A program made the position numbers and the translations under genes. A DNA stretch of 64,000 nucleotides from UBA2965 sp036526135 (GTDB taxonomy: Bacteria > Pseudomonadota > Gammaproteobacteria > Pseudomonadales > Azotimanducaceae), in the NCBI GenBank assembly GCA_036526135.1, contig DATCZA010000034.1, positions 62,001 through 126,000 of the forward strand. Direction: 5' to 3'. Every line of letters starts with the position of its first letter. Position 1 is the stretch's first letter. Of this stretch, positions 8,200-17,497 are shown piece by piece. The notes below the pieces were generated by a model that worked only from the letters and a program-made list of their open reading frames with translations, searched no databases and was not told the origin of the DNA.

Positions 8200-10287
8200 T
8201 TGAGCGCAAACCCTTCCACGGACTTCGCCGGGCTCGCGAATCCGGAGCTCTACATCAATCGTGAGCTCTCGCTGCTAGAGTTTCATCGCCGCGTGCTCGC
8301 CCAGGCCCAGGAAGAGCGCGTGCCGCTCTTGGAACGCTTGCGCTATCTGTGCATATCGAGCTCGGTGCTCGACGAGTTTTTCGAGATCCGGGTCGCCGGT
8401 CTCAAGCAGCAGGAGGCGTATCGCGCCACACAGCGGGGACCGGACAACCTGTCTCCCAGCGAGCAGCTGCGGCGCATCTTCGAGACCGTCCGAGAGCTTG
8501 TTGAAGAACAGTACCGGGTTCTCAACGAAGATCTGCTTCCGAGTCTCGACGATCAGGGCATCCGAATTCTGGATCCGGACGAGTGGAGCAGCAAGCAAAG
8601 GCAGTGGCTCAAGCGGTACTTCAAGCGGGAGCTCGCGCCGATCATGAGCCCCATCGCGCTCGACCCCGCGCACCCCTTCCCCCAGCCGCTGAACAAGAGC
8701 CTCACCTTCATCGTCACCCTCGAAGGCGAAGACGCCTTCGGCCGCCGCAGCGGCAAAGCCATCGTTCAGGCACCTCGCGCGCTCTCCAGGGTGGTGCGCC
8801 TGCCGGAGTCCTGCGCCGCCACGCCGAACGAGTTCGTTCTGCTCTCGTCGATCATCGAGGTGCACGTCGGTGACCTGTTCCCGGGCATGAAGAGCACGGG
8901 CTGTTTTCAGTTTCGCGTGACGCGCAACAGCGATCTTTTCGTCGACATGGAAGAAGTCGACGACCTGTTGCGGGCGCTCGAAGGCGAGCTTTCCTCGCGC
9001 CGGTTCGGGGATGCCGTTCGCCTCGAAGTCGCCCGGGACTGTCCCGATCCTCTGGAAGCTTTTCTCACCGGCCAGTTCCACCTCAAGCCCGAAGACGTCT
9101 ATCGCTGCAGTGGCCCCGTCAACCTGATGCGCCTGGCGACCGTTCCGGACCTCGTCGATCGCCCGGAGCTGAAGTTTCCGGGGTTCACGCCGGGTATTCC
9201 CGATCGGCTGCGTAACGCCAACGACATGTTCGAGGTCATCCGTCAGGGAGACGTGCTGCTGCATCACCCTTTCGAGTCGTTCGCGCCTTTCATCGACTTT
9301 CTGCGACAGGCGGCCGCCGATCCCCAGGTGCTTTCGATCCGTCAGACGCTCTATCGCACGGGGACGGAGTCGGCGGTGGTGGAAGCGCTGCGGGACGCGG
9401 CGACCAACGGCAAGGAAGTGCTGGTGGTCATCGAGTTGCGTGCGCGTTTCGACGAGGAGGCGAACATCGAGCTCGCCAACTACCTTCAGCGCGCGGGCGC
9501 ACAGGTGGTTTACGGCGTGGTGGGGCACAAGACCCACGCGAAGATGAGCATGGTCATCCGTCGGGAAGGCCGTCCGCTGCGCCGCTATGTGCATCTGGGC
9601 ACCGGCAACTACCACACGCGCACCACGCGGCTTTACACCGACTACGGCCTGTTCACCTGCGACCCCGACATCGGCGACGACGTTCAGCAGCTCTTTCAGC
9701 AGCTCACGTCCATGGGCAAGACCAGCGGGCTGAAGAAGCTGCTGCAGGCACCGTTCACGATGCATTCGTCCATGCTCGTCTTCATCGAGCGCGAAGCCGA
9801 GAACGCCCGCGCGGGGCGACCGGCGCGGATACTGGCCAAGATGAACTCGCTCATCGAGCCGCAGGTCATACAGGCGCTGTACGCCGCGAGTCAGGCCGGG
9901 GTGAAGATCGACCTCGTGGTCCGCGGCGTATGCGGACTGCGCCCGGGTATCGAGGGCGTGTCCGAGAACGTCACCGTTCGCTCGATCATCGGGCGGTTTC
10001 TAGAGCACACCAGGGTGTTCTACTTTGAGAACGAAGGCGATCCGAGGGTCTATCTGTCCAGCGCGGACTGGATGAACCGTAACTTCTTCGACCGGGTTGA
10101 GGCCTGCTTTCCCATTGAGGACGCCTCCCTGCGTGACCGGATCTACAGGGAGCTCGGGATGTATCTCGGCGACAACTGCCAGTCTTGGATGCTCGCAGCG
10201 GACGGGAAGTACCGGCGGCTTGTCCCTCCGGAGGGCGAGCGTCGAAGCGCTCAGGAAGGGCTGCTCGAAGAGTTAGCCGGCGACTGA
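8200..10287 (+). CDS. ppk1: Polyphosphate kinase 1
   Basis: A protein of 695 residues, the normal PPK1 length. It starts with the N-terminal domain signature (YINRELSLLEFHRRVLAQA) and carries the two phospholipase-D-like catalytic domains. The autophosphorylated His is residue 446 in GHKTHAKMSMV, followed by YVHLGTGNYHTRTTRLYTD. PPK1 reversibly polymerises the terminal phosphate of ATP into polyphosphate at the membrane periphery. The start is TTG at 8200, as no in-frame ATG precedes the conserved N-terminus. It is convergent with ppx, and the two coding regions overlap by 15 bases. Confidence 0.95.
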   Translation: MSANPSTDFAGLANPELYINRELSLLEFHRRVLAQAQEERVPLLERLRYLCISSSVLDEFFEIRVAGLKQQEAYRATQRGPDNLSPSEQLRRIFETVRELVEEQYRVLNEDLLPSLDDQGIRILDPDEWSSKQRQWLKRYFKRELAPIMSPIALDPAHPFPQPLNKSLTFIVTLEGEDAFGRRSGKAIVQAPRALSRVVRLPESCAATPNEFVLLSSIIEVHVGDLFPGMKSTGCFQFRVTRNSDLFVDMEEVDDLLRALEGELSSRRFGDAVRLEVARDCPDPLEAFLTGQFHLKPEDVYRCSGPVNLMRLATVPDLVDRPELKFPGFTPGIPDRLRNANDMFEVIRQGDVLLHHPFESFAPFIDFLRQAAADPQVLSIRQTLYRTGTESAVVEALRDAATNGKEVLVVIELRARFDEEANIELANYLQRAGAQVVYGVVGHKTHAKMSMVIRREGRPLRRYVHLGTGNYHTRTTRLYTDYGLFTCDPDIGDDVQQLFQQLTSMGKTSGLKKLLQAPFTMHSSMLVFIEREAENARAGRPARILAKMNSLIEPQVIQALYAASQAGVKIDLVVRGVCGLRPGIEGVSENVTVRSIIGRFLEHTRVFYFENEGDPRVYLSSADWMNRNFFDRVEACFPIEDASLRDRIYRELGMYLGDNCQSWMLAADGKYRRLVPPEGERRSAQEGLLEELAGD

Positions 10288-11799
10288 TCGCGCGGCGTTT
10301 TCGTTCTCGTCGATGCGCAGACCGACTCCGACCGCCGACAGGTAGTCGGCTTCCTGGTCCAGATCCAGGCGGGTGAGCGGGTGGCGTTTGAGCCAGCCGC
10401 GGGGAAACTTCAGCAGCAGCGCGTCTCCGTCTGCTCGCAGCGCGACGTGAGGGAGCGCCGTGTTGGCGCGGTTGCGGTGCAGGAGCACGGCCAGTCTCAG
10501 CAGCACCGCTAGCCTCAGGGCATGGGGGGGATAATCGCCGTCTTCCTGCTGGAACTTGCGCCGGTGGGCTCGGACCAGCGCGGCCAGCTCCAGCTGGTCG
10601 CCTTTGGAGAAGCCCGGAAGGTCCATGTTGGCGAGCAGGTAGCCGCTGTGCCTGTGGTACTGGCTGTGCGCGATGTCCATGCCGATCTCATGCAGATCGG
10701 CCGCCCACCCCAGCAGGAGCTGATGTCTCGGCTCGGTGAGATCCCATTCGAGGGCTACCTGGGCCAGGAGGGCCAGCGCCATCTCCCTCACCCGGCGCGC
10801 GTGTGTCTGGTCGACGTGATAGCGCATGCACAGGTCCGCGACGCTGTTCTCCCGCACGTCCTGGTGGTGCACCCGACCCAGCAGATCGTAGAGCAGCCCT
10901 TCGCGGAGAGCGCCGCTGGTAGCCTCCATGCTCGCGATGTCGAGCTGTTTGAAGGCGGCGATGAGCACGGCAAGGCCTCCCGGGAATACTGGCGCCCGCT
11001 CGGGGGGCAGACCGGGCAAAGCCAGCTTGTCCACGTGGCCGGCATCGATCAGGGCCTCGCGCACGCGTTCCAGACCATCGAGCGAAATGTCCCTGCTCCC
11101 GTCCATCTCTGCAAGCACGGCCTGAGCGGCCAGGATGGTACCCGAGGCGCCGATCACCGTGTCCCGGGACTTTCTGCCGTAGGTTCCGGCCACCGGAACG
11201 AGCTCTTTTCTGGCGTGATTGACGGCCGCTCGAAACTGTCCGGCCCGGATACGTCCGTCGCCGAAGAACTGTCGCGAGATCCCCACGCATCCCATGTGCA
11301 GGCTCTCGGTTTTCTCCGCCTCGAAATGGCGGCCGAGGATGAGCTCCGTGCTGCCGCCGCCGATGTCGATGACCAGGCGGCGTTCGTAGTTGTCCTCGAT
11401 GGAGTGAGATACGCCCAGATAGATCAGGCGGGCCTCCTCGCGCCCGGAGATGATCTCCACCGGGTGGCCTAGAGCCTGCTCGGCCCGTTCGATGAAGGCG
11501 GCCGCGTTGCGCGCGCGCCTCAAGGTATTGGTCCCCACGACGCGAACGTTGCGGCGCTGCAGGCTGTTCAGCCGCTGGCCGAACCGCTCGAGGCAGGCGA
11601 GCGCTGTATCCGTGGCGGGCCCGGTCAGCTCGTTCTTCTCGTCAAGGCCGTTTGCGAGCCTGACCATCTCCTTGATCTTGTCGATGATCTGCAGCCGCCC
11701 GTTGGTTTCCTGAGCGACGATGAGATGAAAGCTGTTTGAGCCCAGGTCCAGTGCCGCGAGCTGGGTGACGTCGCCGTAGTTGAGAGTGGCCTCGGTCAT
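10273..11799 (-). CDS. ppx: Exopolyphosphatase (Ppx/GppA family)
   Basis: A protein of 508 residues. The actin-like ATPase fold begins with AALDLGSNSFHLIVAQ, and phosphate-binding segments follow (VVGTNTLRRARNAAAF, then VIDIGGGSTELILGR). The C-terminal half carries the helical HD-like domain (WAADLHEIGMDIAHSQYHRHSG). This two-part layout and length match bacterial Ppx, which removes phosphate from polyphosphate ends; GppA activity on pppGpp is a possible alternative. With ppk facing it, the two genes can build and break polyphosphate. Confidence 0.93.
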   Translation of the reverse strand: MTEATLNYGDVTQLAALDLGSNSFHLIVAQETNGRLQIIDKIKEMVRLANGLDEKNELTGPATDTALACLERFGQRLNSLQRRNVRVVGTNTLRRARNAAAFIERAEQALGHPVEIISGREEARLIYLGVSHSIEDNYERRLVIDIGGGSTELILGRHFEAEKTESLHMGCVGISRQFFGDGRIRAGQFRAAVNHARKELVPVAGTYGRKSRDTVIGASGTILAAQAVLAEMDGSRDISLDGLERVREALIDAGHVDKLALPGLPPERAPVFPGGLAVLIAAFKQLDIASMEATSGALREGLLYDLLGRVHHQDVRENSVADLCMRYHVDQTHARRVREMALALLAQVALEWDLTEPRHQLLLGWAADLHEIGMDIAHSQYHRHSGYLLANMDLPGFSKGDQLELAALVRAHRRKFQQEDGDYPPHALRLAVLLRLAVLLHRNRANTALPHVALRADGDALLLKFPRGWLKRHPLTRLDLDQEADYLSAVGVGLRIDENENAARSVAG

Positions 11800-11873
11800 G
11801 GGGCCCAGTGCGGATCGAAAGCGTCATTCTATAGAGCAAGGTCGGACGCGCAAGCGGGGGCGCTTGCTCCCTC

Positions 11874-13814
11874 TCAGGACTTCGGAGCGTAGATCGAGGG
11901 CGGTAACGGGCAATCCAGCGTCGCTGCGATGCCCTGCAGCAGGGCGCCCTCTCGGCCGCTTACCTGGCCGTCGGCAAGCGCTACGGCAGCGCAGGCTTTC
12001 AGCACGCGCGGCTTCACCAGCGGCTTTAGATGGCGAAGCTGCCAAAGGGCCTGACCGAGACGGACGAAGTTGGGGTCGTCTTCTGTGTCCATTCGAGGGG
12101 CAAGGTCGAGCAGCTCGGCGCCGGTCGCCAGGGCCTTGGCCTGAGCCCCGACATCCCCATGACCGGAACGTGCCAGCGCGGAAAGCACCGTCAGCGCTGC
12201 ATCGGCCACCTGGTCGGGGGAGCGGTAGCGGGCCCTGATCCGCTCCGGGCCGTCGAAGTGCGGACGCAGCTCCTTGATCAGCAGCCTGTGCATGACCCAC
12301 TCGAACAGGTCGATTTGGCGATCGGACCTGATCATCGCAACCACATTGTCGATGAACCGCCTGAACTGGGGGTCGGACAGCTCTTTCAATGCCGGCACCG
12401 CCATTTCCACCAGCGCGAGCTTGCGGGGCTCGTCGAGATGCCTGACCGCGGGAACCAGGCGAAAGACGTGTTCGGGCACGCCGGGTTCCGCGTTTTCCTC
12501 GAGATAGGCGAGCTGTCGGTCGCGCGCATAGCCATCGGCGTGGGTGAGGGTCGCGTAGATCAGCCCGCGACCGGACCAGGGGTCGTGAGCAGCTTCGCGC
12601 AGCTTCGGATCGATGCTCGCGATGATGCCCACCGCGTTGTCCAGGCTCGTCTGGTCCAGGCGGCCGACCTCGTCCGCGATGCTCTCCGCGGGGACCCCCA
12701 CCGAGATGCCCCCCGGTGCTTGAATGCCCGCTGCGCCGGTACCCGCAAATCCCGCGGCGCCGGCAGGGCGCGTCGGGGACGGTTGGCCACGTTCCAGGAG
12801 CCGACCGTCCCAGCGCGGTTCGATGGCGCGGATCCGGTCTTCGAGGGGGGGATGGGTAGACATCAGACCGCTGAAAAACGGACGAGAGCACTGGCCGAAG
12901 AACATGTGGCTGATCTCACGGGCATTCGATCCCGACATGGTCGACCCCACGGGCAGGCCGCCGATGCGCTTGAGCGCATTGGCCAGGCCGCTGGGGTTTC
13001 GCGTGAACTGCACCGCCGCAGCATCTGCCAGATACTCGCGCTGTCGGCTCACCGCGGCCTTGATGAGATTGCCGAAGAAGGTGCCCGAGTAGCCGATGAT
13101 CAGCAGCCCCAGGCCGAGGGCCATCACCGGCACCGCCGCGTTGCCCCCGGATCGGCGGTTGCCGCCGTGGGCCATGCCCCGGAGGATGCCGTAACCGATG
13201 ATGCCGATGAAGAGGATGCCGTGCAGCATCGCGATCAGGCGCAGGTTGATGCGGCTGTCGCCGTTCAAGATGTGGCTGAACTCGTGGCCGACCACCCCCT
13301 GAAGCTCGTCCCTGTTCAGCTGGTCAAGGGTGCCCTGGTTGATCCCGATCACGGCGTCATCGGGCGTGAATCCGGCCGCGAAGGCGTTGATGCTGTGCTC
13401 CGGAATGAGATAGACGGGGGGCACGGCGGTGCCGGAGGCGATGGCCATCTCCTCGACCACGTTGAGCAGGCGCCGTTCGGCCGGATCGGTGGTGTTGGCG
13501 TTGATCCGGCGGCCTCCGAGCGCCTCTGCAATGGTCTTCCCTCCGTCGCGAATGACCAGGTACTTGTACAGGCTCGCTATCCCCACCACGGCGACCACGG
13601 CTGCGGTGACGATGAGCCACTGCTCGGTGGGCACGTTGGTGAAGGCCGCGGTAGCGTCCGGCGAGGTGGCCACTCCGACGTCCGTGGTCCAGCGGTAGAC
13701 GCCCATCAGCAGGAGGTTCGTGAGCACGATCAGCGAGCCCACGGCGGCCGCGAACAGCAGCGCCAGGCGCCAGGTCTTGCGCTTCGCGTCGTCCTGGGCG
13801 CGAAAGAAGTTCAT
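11874..13814 (-). CDS. M48-family membrane metallopeptidase with long C-terminal extension
   Basis: A protein of 646 residues. Two N-terminal transmembrane helices (about 15-40 and 65-90) precede the zinc site HEFSH at residues 177-181, and the third ligand is probably the Glu in SRQREYLADAAAV. Another hydrophobic pair lies between them. This part resembles HtpX-type quality-control proteases. The C-terminal 330 or so residues are soluble and mostly helical and have no counterpart in HtpX, but I recall the same architecture in M48 proteins encoded next to LemA. The lemA gene ends 16 bases upstream, so they form one operon. Confidence 0.88.
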   Translation of the reverse strand: MNFFRAQDDAKRKTWRLALLFAAAVGSLIVLTNLLLMGVYRWTTDVGVATSPDATAAFTNVPTEQWLIVTAAVVAVVGIASLYKYLVIRDGGKTIAEALGGRRINANTTDPAERRLLNVVEEMAIASGTAVPPVYLIPEHSINAFAAGFTPDDAVIGINQGTLDQLNRDELQGVVGHEFSHILNGDSRINLRLIAMLHGILFIGIIGYGILRGMAHGGNRRSGGNAAVPVMALGLGLLIIGYSGTFFGNLIKAAVSRQREYLADAAAVQFTRNPSGLANALKRIGGLPVGSTMSGSNAREISHMFFGQCSRPFFSGLMSTHPPLEDRIRAIEPRWDGRLLERGQPSPTRPAGAAGFAGTGAAGIQAPGGISVGVPAESIADEVGRLDQTSLDNAVGIIASIDPKLREAAHDPWSGRGLIYATLTHADGYARDRQLAYLEENAEPGVPEHVFRLVPAVRHLDEPRKLALVEMAVPALKELSDPQFRRFIDNVVAMIRSDRQIDLFEWVMHRLLIKELRPHFDGPERIRARYRSPDQVADAALTVLSALARSGHGDVGAQAKALATGAELLDLAPRMDTEDDPNFVRLGQALWQLRHLKPLVKPRVLKACAAVALADGQVSGREGALLQGIAATLDCPLPPSIYAPKS

Positions 13815-13830
13815 CCGACCCCGGGGACGA

Positions 13831-14424
13831 TCAGCTGAAGGAAACCTTCGGGGCCTCCTGCATTGCCTCGCTGTCCTCGTACTCCAGCAGGGCCGCGTCG
13901 CCAGCGTGACCGAAGGGCCCGGCGAGCAGCATCGCAGGAAAGCTCTGCTTGTAGGTGTTGTAGTCGGTCACCTGGTCGTTGTACGCCTGCCGGGCGAACG
14001 CCACGCGATTCTCGGTGCTCGTCAGCTCCTCGGAAACCTGCATCATGTTCTGGTTCGCCTTGAGGTCGGGGTAGGCCTCCATCACCACGTTCAGCCGCCC
14101 CAGCGCGCCGCCCAGCGCCCCTTCGGCGCTTGCCAGCTGACGAATCGCATCGGCGTTGCCAGGGTCCTGAGCGGCCGTCTGCAGGCCGGCCAGGGCCTGG
14201 TTGCGGGCGGCGATCACCGCTTCGAGGGTCTCCCGCTCGTGTGACATGTACGCCTTGGCGGTCTCGACCAGGTTCGGGATGAGGTCGTAGCGCCGCTTGA
14301 GCTGCACCTCGATCTGCGAGAAGGCGTTCTTGAAGCGGTTCTTCAGGGTCACCAGCCGGTTGTAGATGGCGATCACCCAGAAAGCGAGCGCCGCTATGAT
14401 GACGAGCACGATGATGGTTTCCAC
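13831..14424 (-). CDS. lemA: LemA family protein
   Basis: A protein of 197 residues with an N-terminal membrane helix (IIVLVIIAALAFWVIAIYN). The LemA signature follows (YNRLVTLKNRFKNAFSQIE, then LKRRYDLIPNLVETAKAYM), and the rest forms long helices. LemA proteins are membrane-anchored helical bundles of unknown biochemical role, commonly encoded with M48 or TPM-domain proteins. Here the M48 peptidase follows directly. A GGAGGAG-like run (14428-14434 on the complementary strand) provides a clear ribosome binding site. Confidence 0.93.
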   Translation of the reverse strand: METIIVLVIIAALAFWVIAIYNRLVTLKNRFKNAFSQIEVQLKRRYDLIPNLVETAKAYMSHERETLEAVIAARNQALAGLQTAAQDPGNADAIRQLASAEGALGGALGRLNVVMEAYPDLKANQNMMQVSEELTSTENRVAFARQAYNDQVTDYNTYKQSFPAMLLAGPFGHAGDAALLEYEDSEAMQEAPKVSFS

Positions 14425-14466
14425 GATCTCCTCCTTGGCCGGATGTCGGTCCGGGAACTCCGGCGT

Positions 14467-15660
14467 TCAGTCCGGCAGCCCCAGTACTCGCTTTGCGATC
14501 ACGTTGAGCTGCACCTCGCTGGTTCCCCCCTCGATGGAGTTCGCCTTGGAGCGCAGCCATTGCCGCGTGGTGCCGAGCTCTTTGGCTGAGAAAGCCTCGC
14601 CCTCCCAACCCATGCTCTGGGTGCCCATGGCCTGCAGCATCAGCTCGTACTTTCGTTTGTTCTGCTCGGTGCCATAGTACTTGAACATGCTGGCCAGATT
14701 GCCGTCCGCCTGCCCCGCCTTGGCTTCGTCCCCGCTGCGCTCCAGAGTCAGCTGAAAGGCTCGGTCGTTCATGCGGTGCTCGATGACGCTGCTGCGGACG
14801 GCCGGGTCCCCGATGCGCCCCTGTGCCTCGCCGACGTACGCCTTGGCCACGTCCTCGAGCCGGCGGCCGGTGCCTCCGAGGGCGCTCATCCCGCCGATCC
14901 CGGCCACCATCTGGCGCTCGTGCTGCAGCAGCCGCTTGGCGATGCTCCAGCCCTTGTTGAGCCCGCCCACCAGGTTTGCCTTGGGCACCCTCACGTTGTC
15001 GAAGAACGTCTGGCAGAAGGGCGAGGCGCCGCTGATCAGCTCGATGGGGGAGGTGGTCACGCCCTCGGAGTCCATGTCGAAGAGGAGAAAGCTGATGCCC
15101 TCGTGCTTCGGCGCGTCGTTGTCGGTGCGGACCAGGCAGAAGATCCAGTCCGCAACGTCCGCGTAGGAGGTCCAGATCTTGGAACCGTTGACCAGGAAGT
15201 GGTCGCCCTGGTCCTCCGCCTTGGTCTGCAGCCCGGCCAGGTCCGAGCCGTAGCCCGGCTCCGAGTAGCCCTGGCACCAGCGGATCTCGCCGCGAACGAT
15301 CTGCGGTATGTGCTCGAGTTTCTGCTCCTCGCTGGCGAACTCCAGCAGGGCCGGCCCCAGCATCCAGATGCCGAAGCTCTGCAGCGCCGGCCTGGCATTG
15401 ATGCTGCGCAGTTCCTGCTGGAGCACCTTGTCCTCGTCGGCCGTAAGGCCGCCGCCGCCGTACTCCCGGGGCCACGTGGGTGCCGTCCACCCGCGCTCGG
15501 CCATGCGGTCCAGCCAGATCCTGGAGTCCGGATTCGCGAACTTCTCCCGGCGGCCGCCCCAGACGGTCTCGCCCTCGGGCGTGGACGTGCGCATGCTGGG
15601 CGGGCAGTTCTCCTCTAGCCAGTTTCTGACCTCTTTGCGAAACTCGTTAAGATCTGTCAC
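14467..15660 (-). CDS. Acyl-CoA dehydrogenase (FadE type)
   Basis: A protein of 397 residues. It has the signature WCQGYSEPGYGSDLAGLQT for FAD and substrate binding, then FLVNGSKIWTSYADVADW, and ends with SIEGGTSEVQLNVIAKRVLG. This form of the C-terminus is common in the FadE proteins of steroid and branched-acyl catabolism, which often act as heteromers. Position alone does not reveal the partner. It starts at ATG 15660 and diverges from the flavin reductase gene, with 122 bases between. A paralogue of the same type lies at 45073-46272. Confidence 0.9.
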   Translation of the reverse strand: MTDLNEFRKEVRNWLEENCPPSMRTSTPEGETVWGGRREKFANPDSRIWLDRMAERGWTAPTWPREYGGGGLTADEDKVLQQELRSINARPALQSFGIWMLGPALLEFASEEQKLEHIPQIVRGEIRWCQGYSEPGYGSDLAGLQTKAEDQGDHFLVNGSKIWTSYADVADWIFCLVRTDNDAPKHEGISFLLFDMDSEGVTTSPIELISGASPFCQTFFDNVRVPKANLVGGLNKGWSIAKRLLQHERQMVAGIGGMSALGGTGRRLEDVAKAYVGEAQGRIGDPAVRSSVIEHRMNDRAFQLTLERSGDEAKAGQADGNLASMFKYYGTEQNKRKYELMLQAMGTQSMGWEGEAFSAKELGTTRQWLRSKANSIEGGTSEVQLNVIAKRVLGLPD

Positions 15661-15782
15661 CGCTGTCTGAACCTCTGCTGCGCCCTATCTGCCGGACTCG
15701 GAATTCTAAAGGAAACGGGCTCGTTGGCCAGGGCAGCAGCGGAAGGTTATAGTCCGCGGCTCTTCGATCCCAGGGGAGCGGG

Positions 15783-16268
15783 ATGTCGGAAATCGACCAA
15801 CGGGTGTTTCGCGACACCATGGGACAGTTCTGCACGGGGGTGGTGATTGCGACGGGCTGCCGAGAGGGCGAGCCGGCCGGTTTCGCCGCCCAGTCCTTCA
15901 GCTCGGTTTCGCTGGACCCGCCGCTGGTCGTGCTGTGCCCCGCCAAGACGAGCACCAGCTGGCCGAAGCTCAGGGACTCGGGCAGCTTCTGCATCAACAT
16001 TCTCGGCGAGGATCAGAAGGCCGTCTGCGACGTTTTCGCGCAATCGGGGGTCGAAAAGTTTGCCAGCCTCGACTGGTCGCCGGGGGCAACGGGATCCCCC
16101 GTTCTGGCCGACGTGATCGCCTACGTCGACTGCGACCTGCATGCCGAGCACGATGCGGGCGACCATACGCTTGCCGTCGGGCTGGTGCGTGAGGTCAGCA
16201 TCGTCAACCCCGACAAGCCGCCGCTCCTGTTCTTCCGCGGCGGCTATGGTCAATTCGAGGGACTGTGA
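15783..16268 (+). CDS. Flavin reductase family protein (FMN-binding split barrel)
   Basis: A protein of 161 residues with the HpaC/flavin-reductase-like pattern: the N-terminal FRDTMGQFCTGVVIATG, the flavin-contacting segment FAAQSFSSVSLDPPLVVLCP, and the C-terminal LFFRGGYGQF. Members reduce FMN or FAD with NAD(P)H and pass the reduced flavin to a partner monooxygenase, as in HsaB/HsaA of steroid degradation. Its stop overlaps the start of the nitronate monooxygenase-like gene (TGATG), which implies coupled translation. Whether it feeds reduced flavin to that protein is an inference. Confidence 0.88.
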   Translation: MSEIDQRVFRDTMGQFCTGVVIATGCREGEPAGFAAQSFSSVSLDPPLVVLCPAKTSTSWPKLRDSGSFCINILGEDQKAVCDVFAQSGVEKFASLDWSPGATGSPVLADVIAYVDCDLHAEHDAGDHTLAVGLVREVSIVNPDKPPLLFFRGGYGQFEGL

Positions 16269-17389
16269 TGAATCTGAAGACGCGCGTCTGCGAAGTGCTA
16301 GAAATCGAGCACCCCATCGTTCTCGCAGGAATGGGCGGGGCGAGCTGCCCGGCCCTGGCCGCGGCGGTATCCAACGCCGGCGGGCTCGGTGTGCTGGGAG
16401 CCGCGGGATGTGGTCCGGAGCTCCTGCGGCGCTGGATCCGCGAGACGCGCGAGCTCACCGACAGACCCTTCGGTGTCGACACGCTGCTGCCTGCCTCGGT
16501 TCGGCGCGCCAACTACGACGAGACCGAGGGGCCGACGCCCATGGATCTGCTGCCTGAGACCCAGGCCTACGCGGCTGAGTTCATGGAACGCGAAGGCCTG
16601 GAGCCGGTGGCGAGCGAGTCGCCGCGGCCGCCGCGAACGTCCGACGAGCCCGCCGTGTTCACGAAAGATTTCTTCGAGGCGCAGATGCGCGTGGTCATCG
16701 AGGAGCGGGTCCCCGTTTACGCGTCCGGTCTGGGCAACCCCGGACCGTGGATGGACGAGCTGCGCGCCAACGGCACCAAGGTGATGGCCGTGGTGGGCGC
16801 CGTCCGGCACGCGATTCAGGTGAAGTCCTCCGGGCTCGACATCATCGTGGCCCAGGGTCACGACGGCGGCGGTCACAATTCGCCCATCGGCACCATGGCG
16901 CTGATACCCCAGGTGGTGGACGCGGTGGGCGATACGCCGGTGCTGGGCGCCGGTGGCATCGTCGACGGCCGAGGCATTGCTGCAGCCATGATGCTCGGAG
17001 CCGAGGGGGTCTGGATCGGCTCCGCGTTTCTCGCGTCCCAGGAAGCCAACATCTTCGATTTTCAGAAGCAGGCCATCGTCGATGCCACCGAGGAGGGAAC
17101 CTCCGTGTCCCGGTCCGTGACGGGTAAGCCGGCACGGATCATTCGCAGCAAATGGACCGATTACTGGGCGCGGGGCGAGCGGGATCCCCTGCCGATGCCC
17201 TTCCAGGGCTTGGTCTCCCAGCCGGTGCTGGCCGCGGCGAACCGCGATGGCCGGGGCGACATCAACCCGGGTTTCGCCGGCCAGGGCATCGGCATGATAA
17301 AGGCCGTCCGCCCGGCCCGGGAAATATTCGACGAGCTGGTTTACGGGGCCGAGCAGGCGCTCGCTCGAACTTCGAACCTGCTTCGCTGA
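16268..17389 (+). CDS. Nitronate monooxygenase family protein
   Basis: A protein of 373 residues and a TIM-barrel flavoprotein. The N-terminal EHPIVLAGMGGASCPALAAA and NAGGLGVLGAAG bind FMN. AQGHDGGGHNSPIG holds the catalytic His of the family, and VLGAGGIVDGRGIAAAM forms the phosphate-binding part. Nitronate monooxygenases oxidise propionate-3-nitronate; the wider family includes enoyl reductases, so the substrate is uncertain. The GTG one codon upstream (16265) is a possible start, but ATG at 16268 fits the TGATG overlap with the flavin reductase. Confidence 0.87.
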   Translation: MNLKTRVCEVLEIEHPIVLAGMGGASCPALAAAVSNAGGLGVLGAAGCGPELLRRWIRETRELTDRPFGVDTLLPASVRRANYDETEGPTPMDLLPETQAYAAEFMEREGLEPVASESPRPPRTSDEPAVFTKDFFEAQMRVVIEERVPVYASGLGNPGPWMDELRANGTKVMAVVGAVRHAIQVKSSGLDIIVAQGHDGGGHNSPIGTMALIPQVVDAVGDTPVLGAGGIVDGRGIAAAMMLGAEGVWIGSAFLASQEANIFDFQKQAIVDATEEGTSVSRSVTGKPARIIRSKWTDYWARGERDPLPMPFQGLVSQPVLAAANRDGRGDINPGFAGQGIGMIKAVRPAREIFDELVYGAEQALARTSNLLR

Positions 17390-17497
17390 GCGGCGCCGGC
17401 CCGATCGTGGACCTCATCGGCTCCCTCGATGCGAACGACGATGCCAGCCGGTGGGCCCCGCCCGTTTGATTTTTGACGATTACCGGAGAACGAGATC

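Noticed and set aside
11131..11152. 22-base near-repeat with 26851-26872
   Set aside because: The two copies differ at one base and both encode GASGT(I/V)L on the minus strand, in ppx and in the CinA-like domain. Similar peptides and GC-rich codon choice explain it.
15254..15280. 27-base identity with 45872-45898
   Set aside because: Both lie in the WCQGYSEPG motif of paralogous acyl-CoA dehydrogenases, so it is conserved coding sequence and not a mobile or regulatory repeat.
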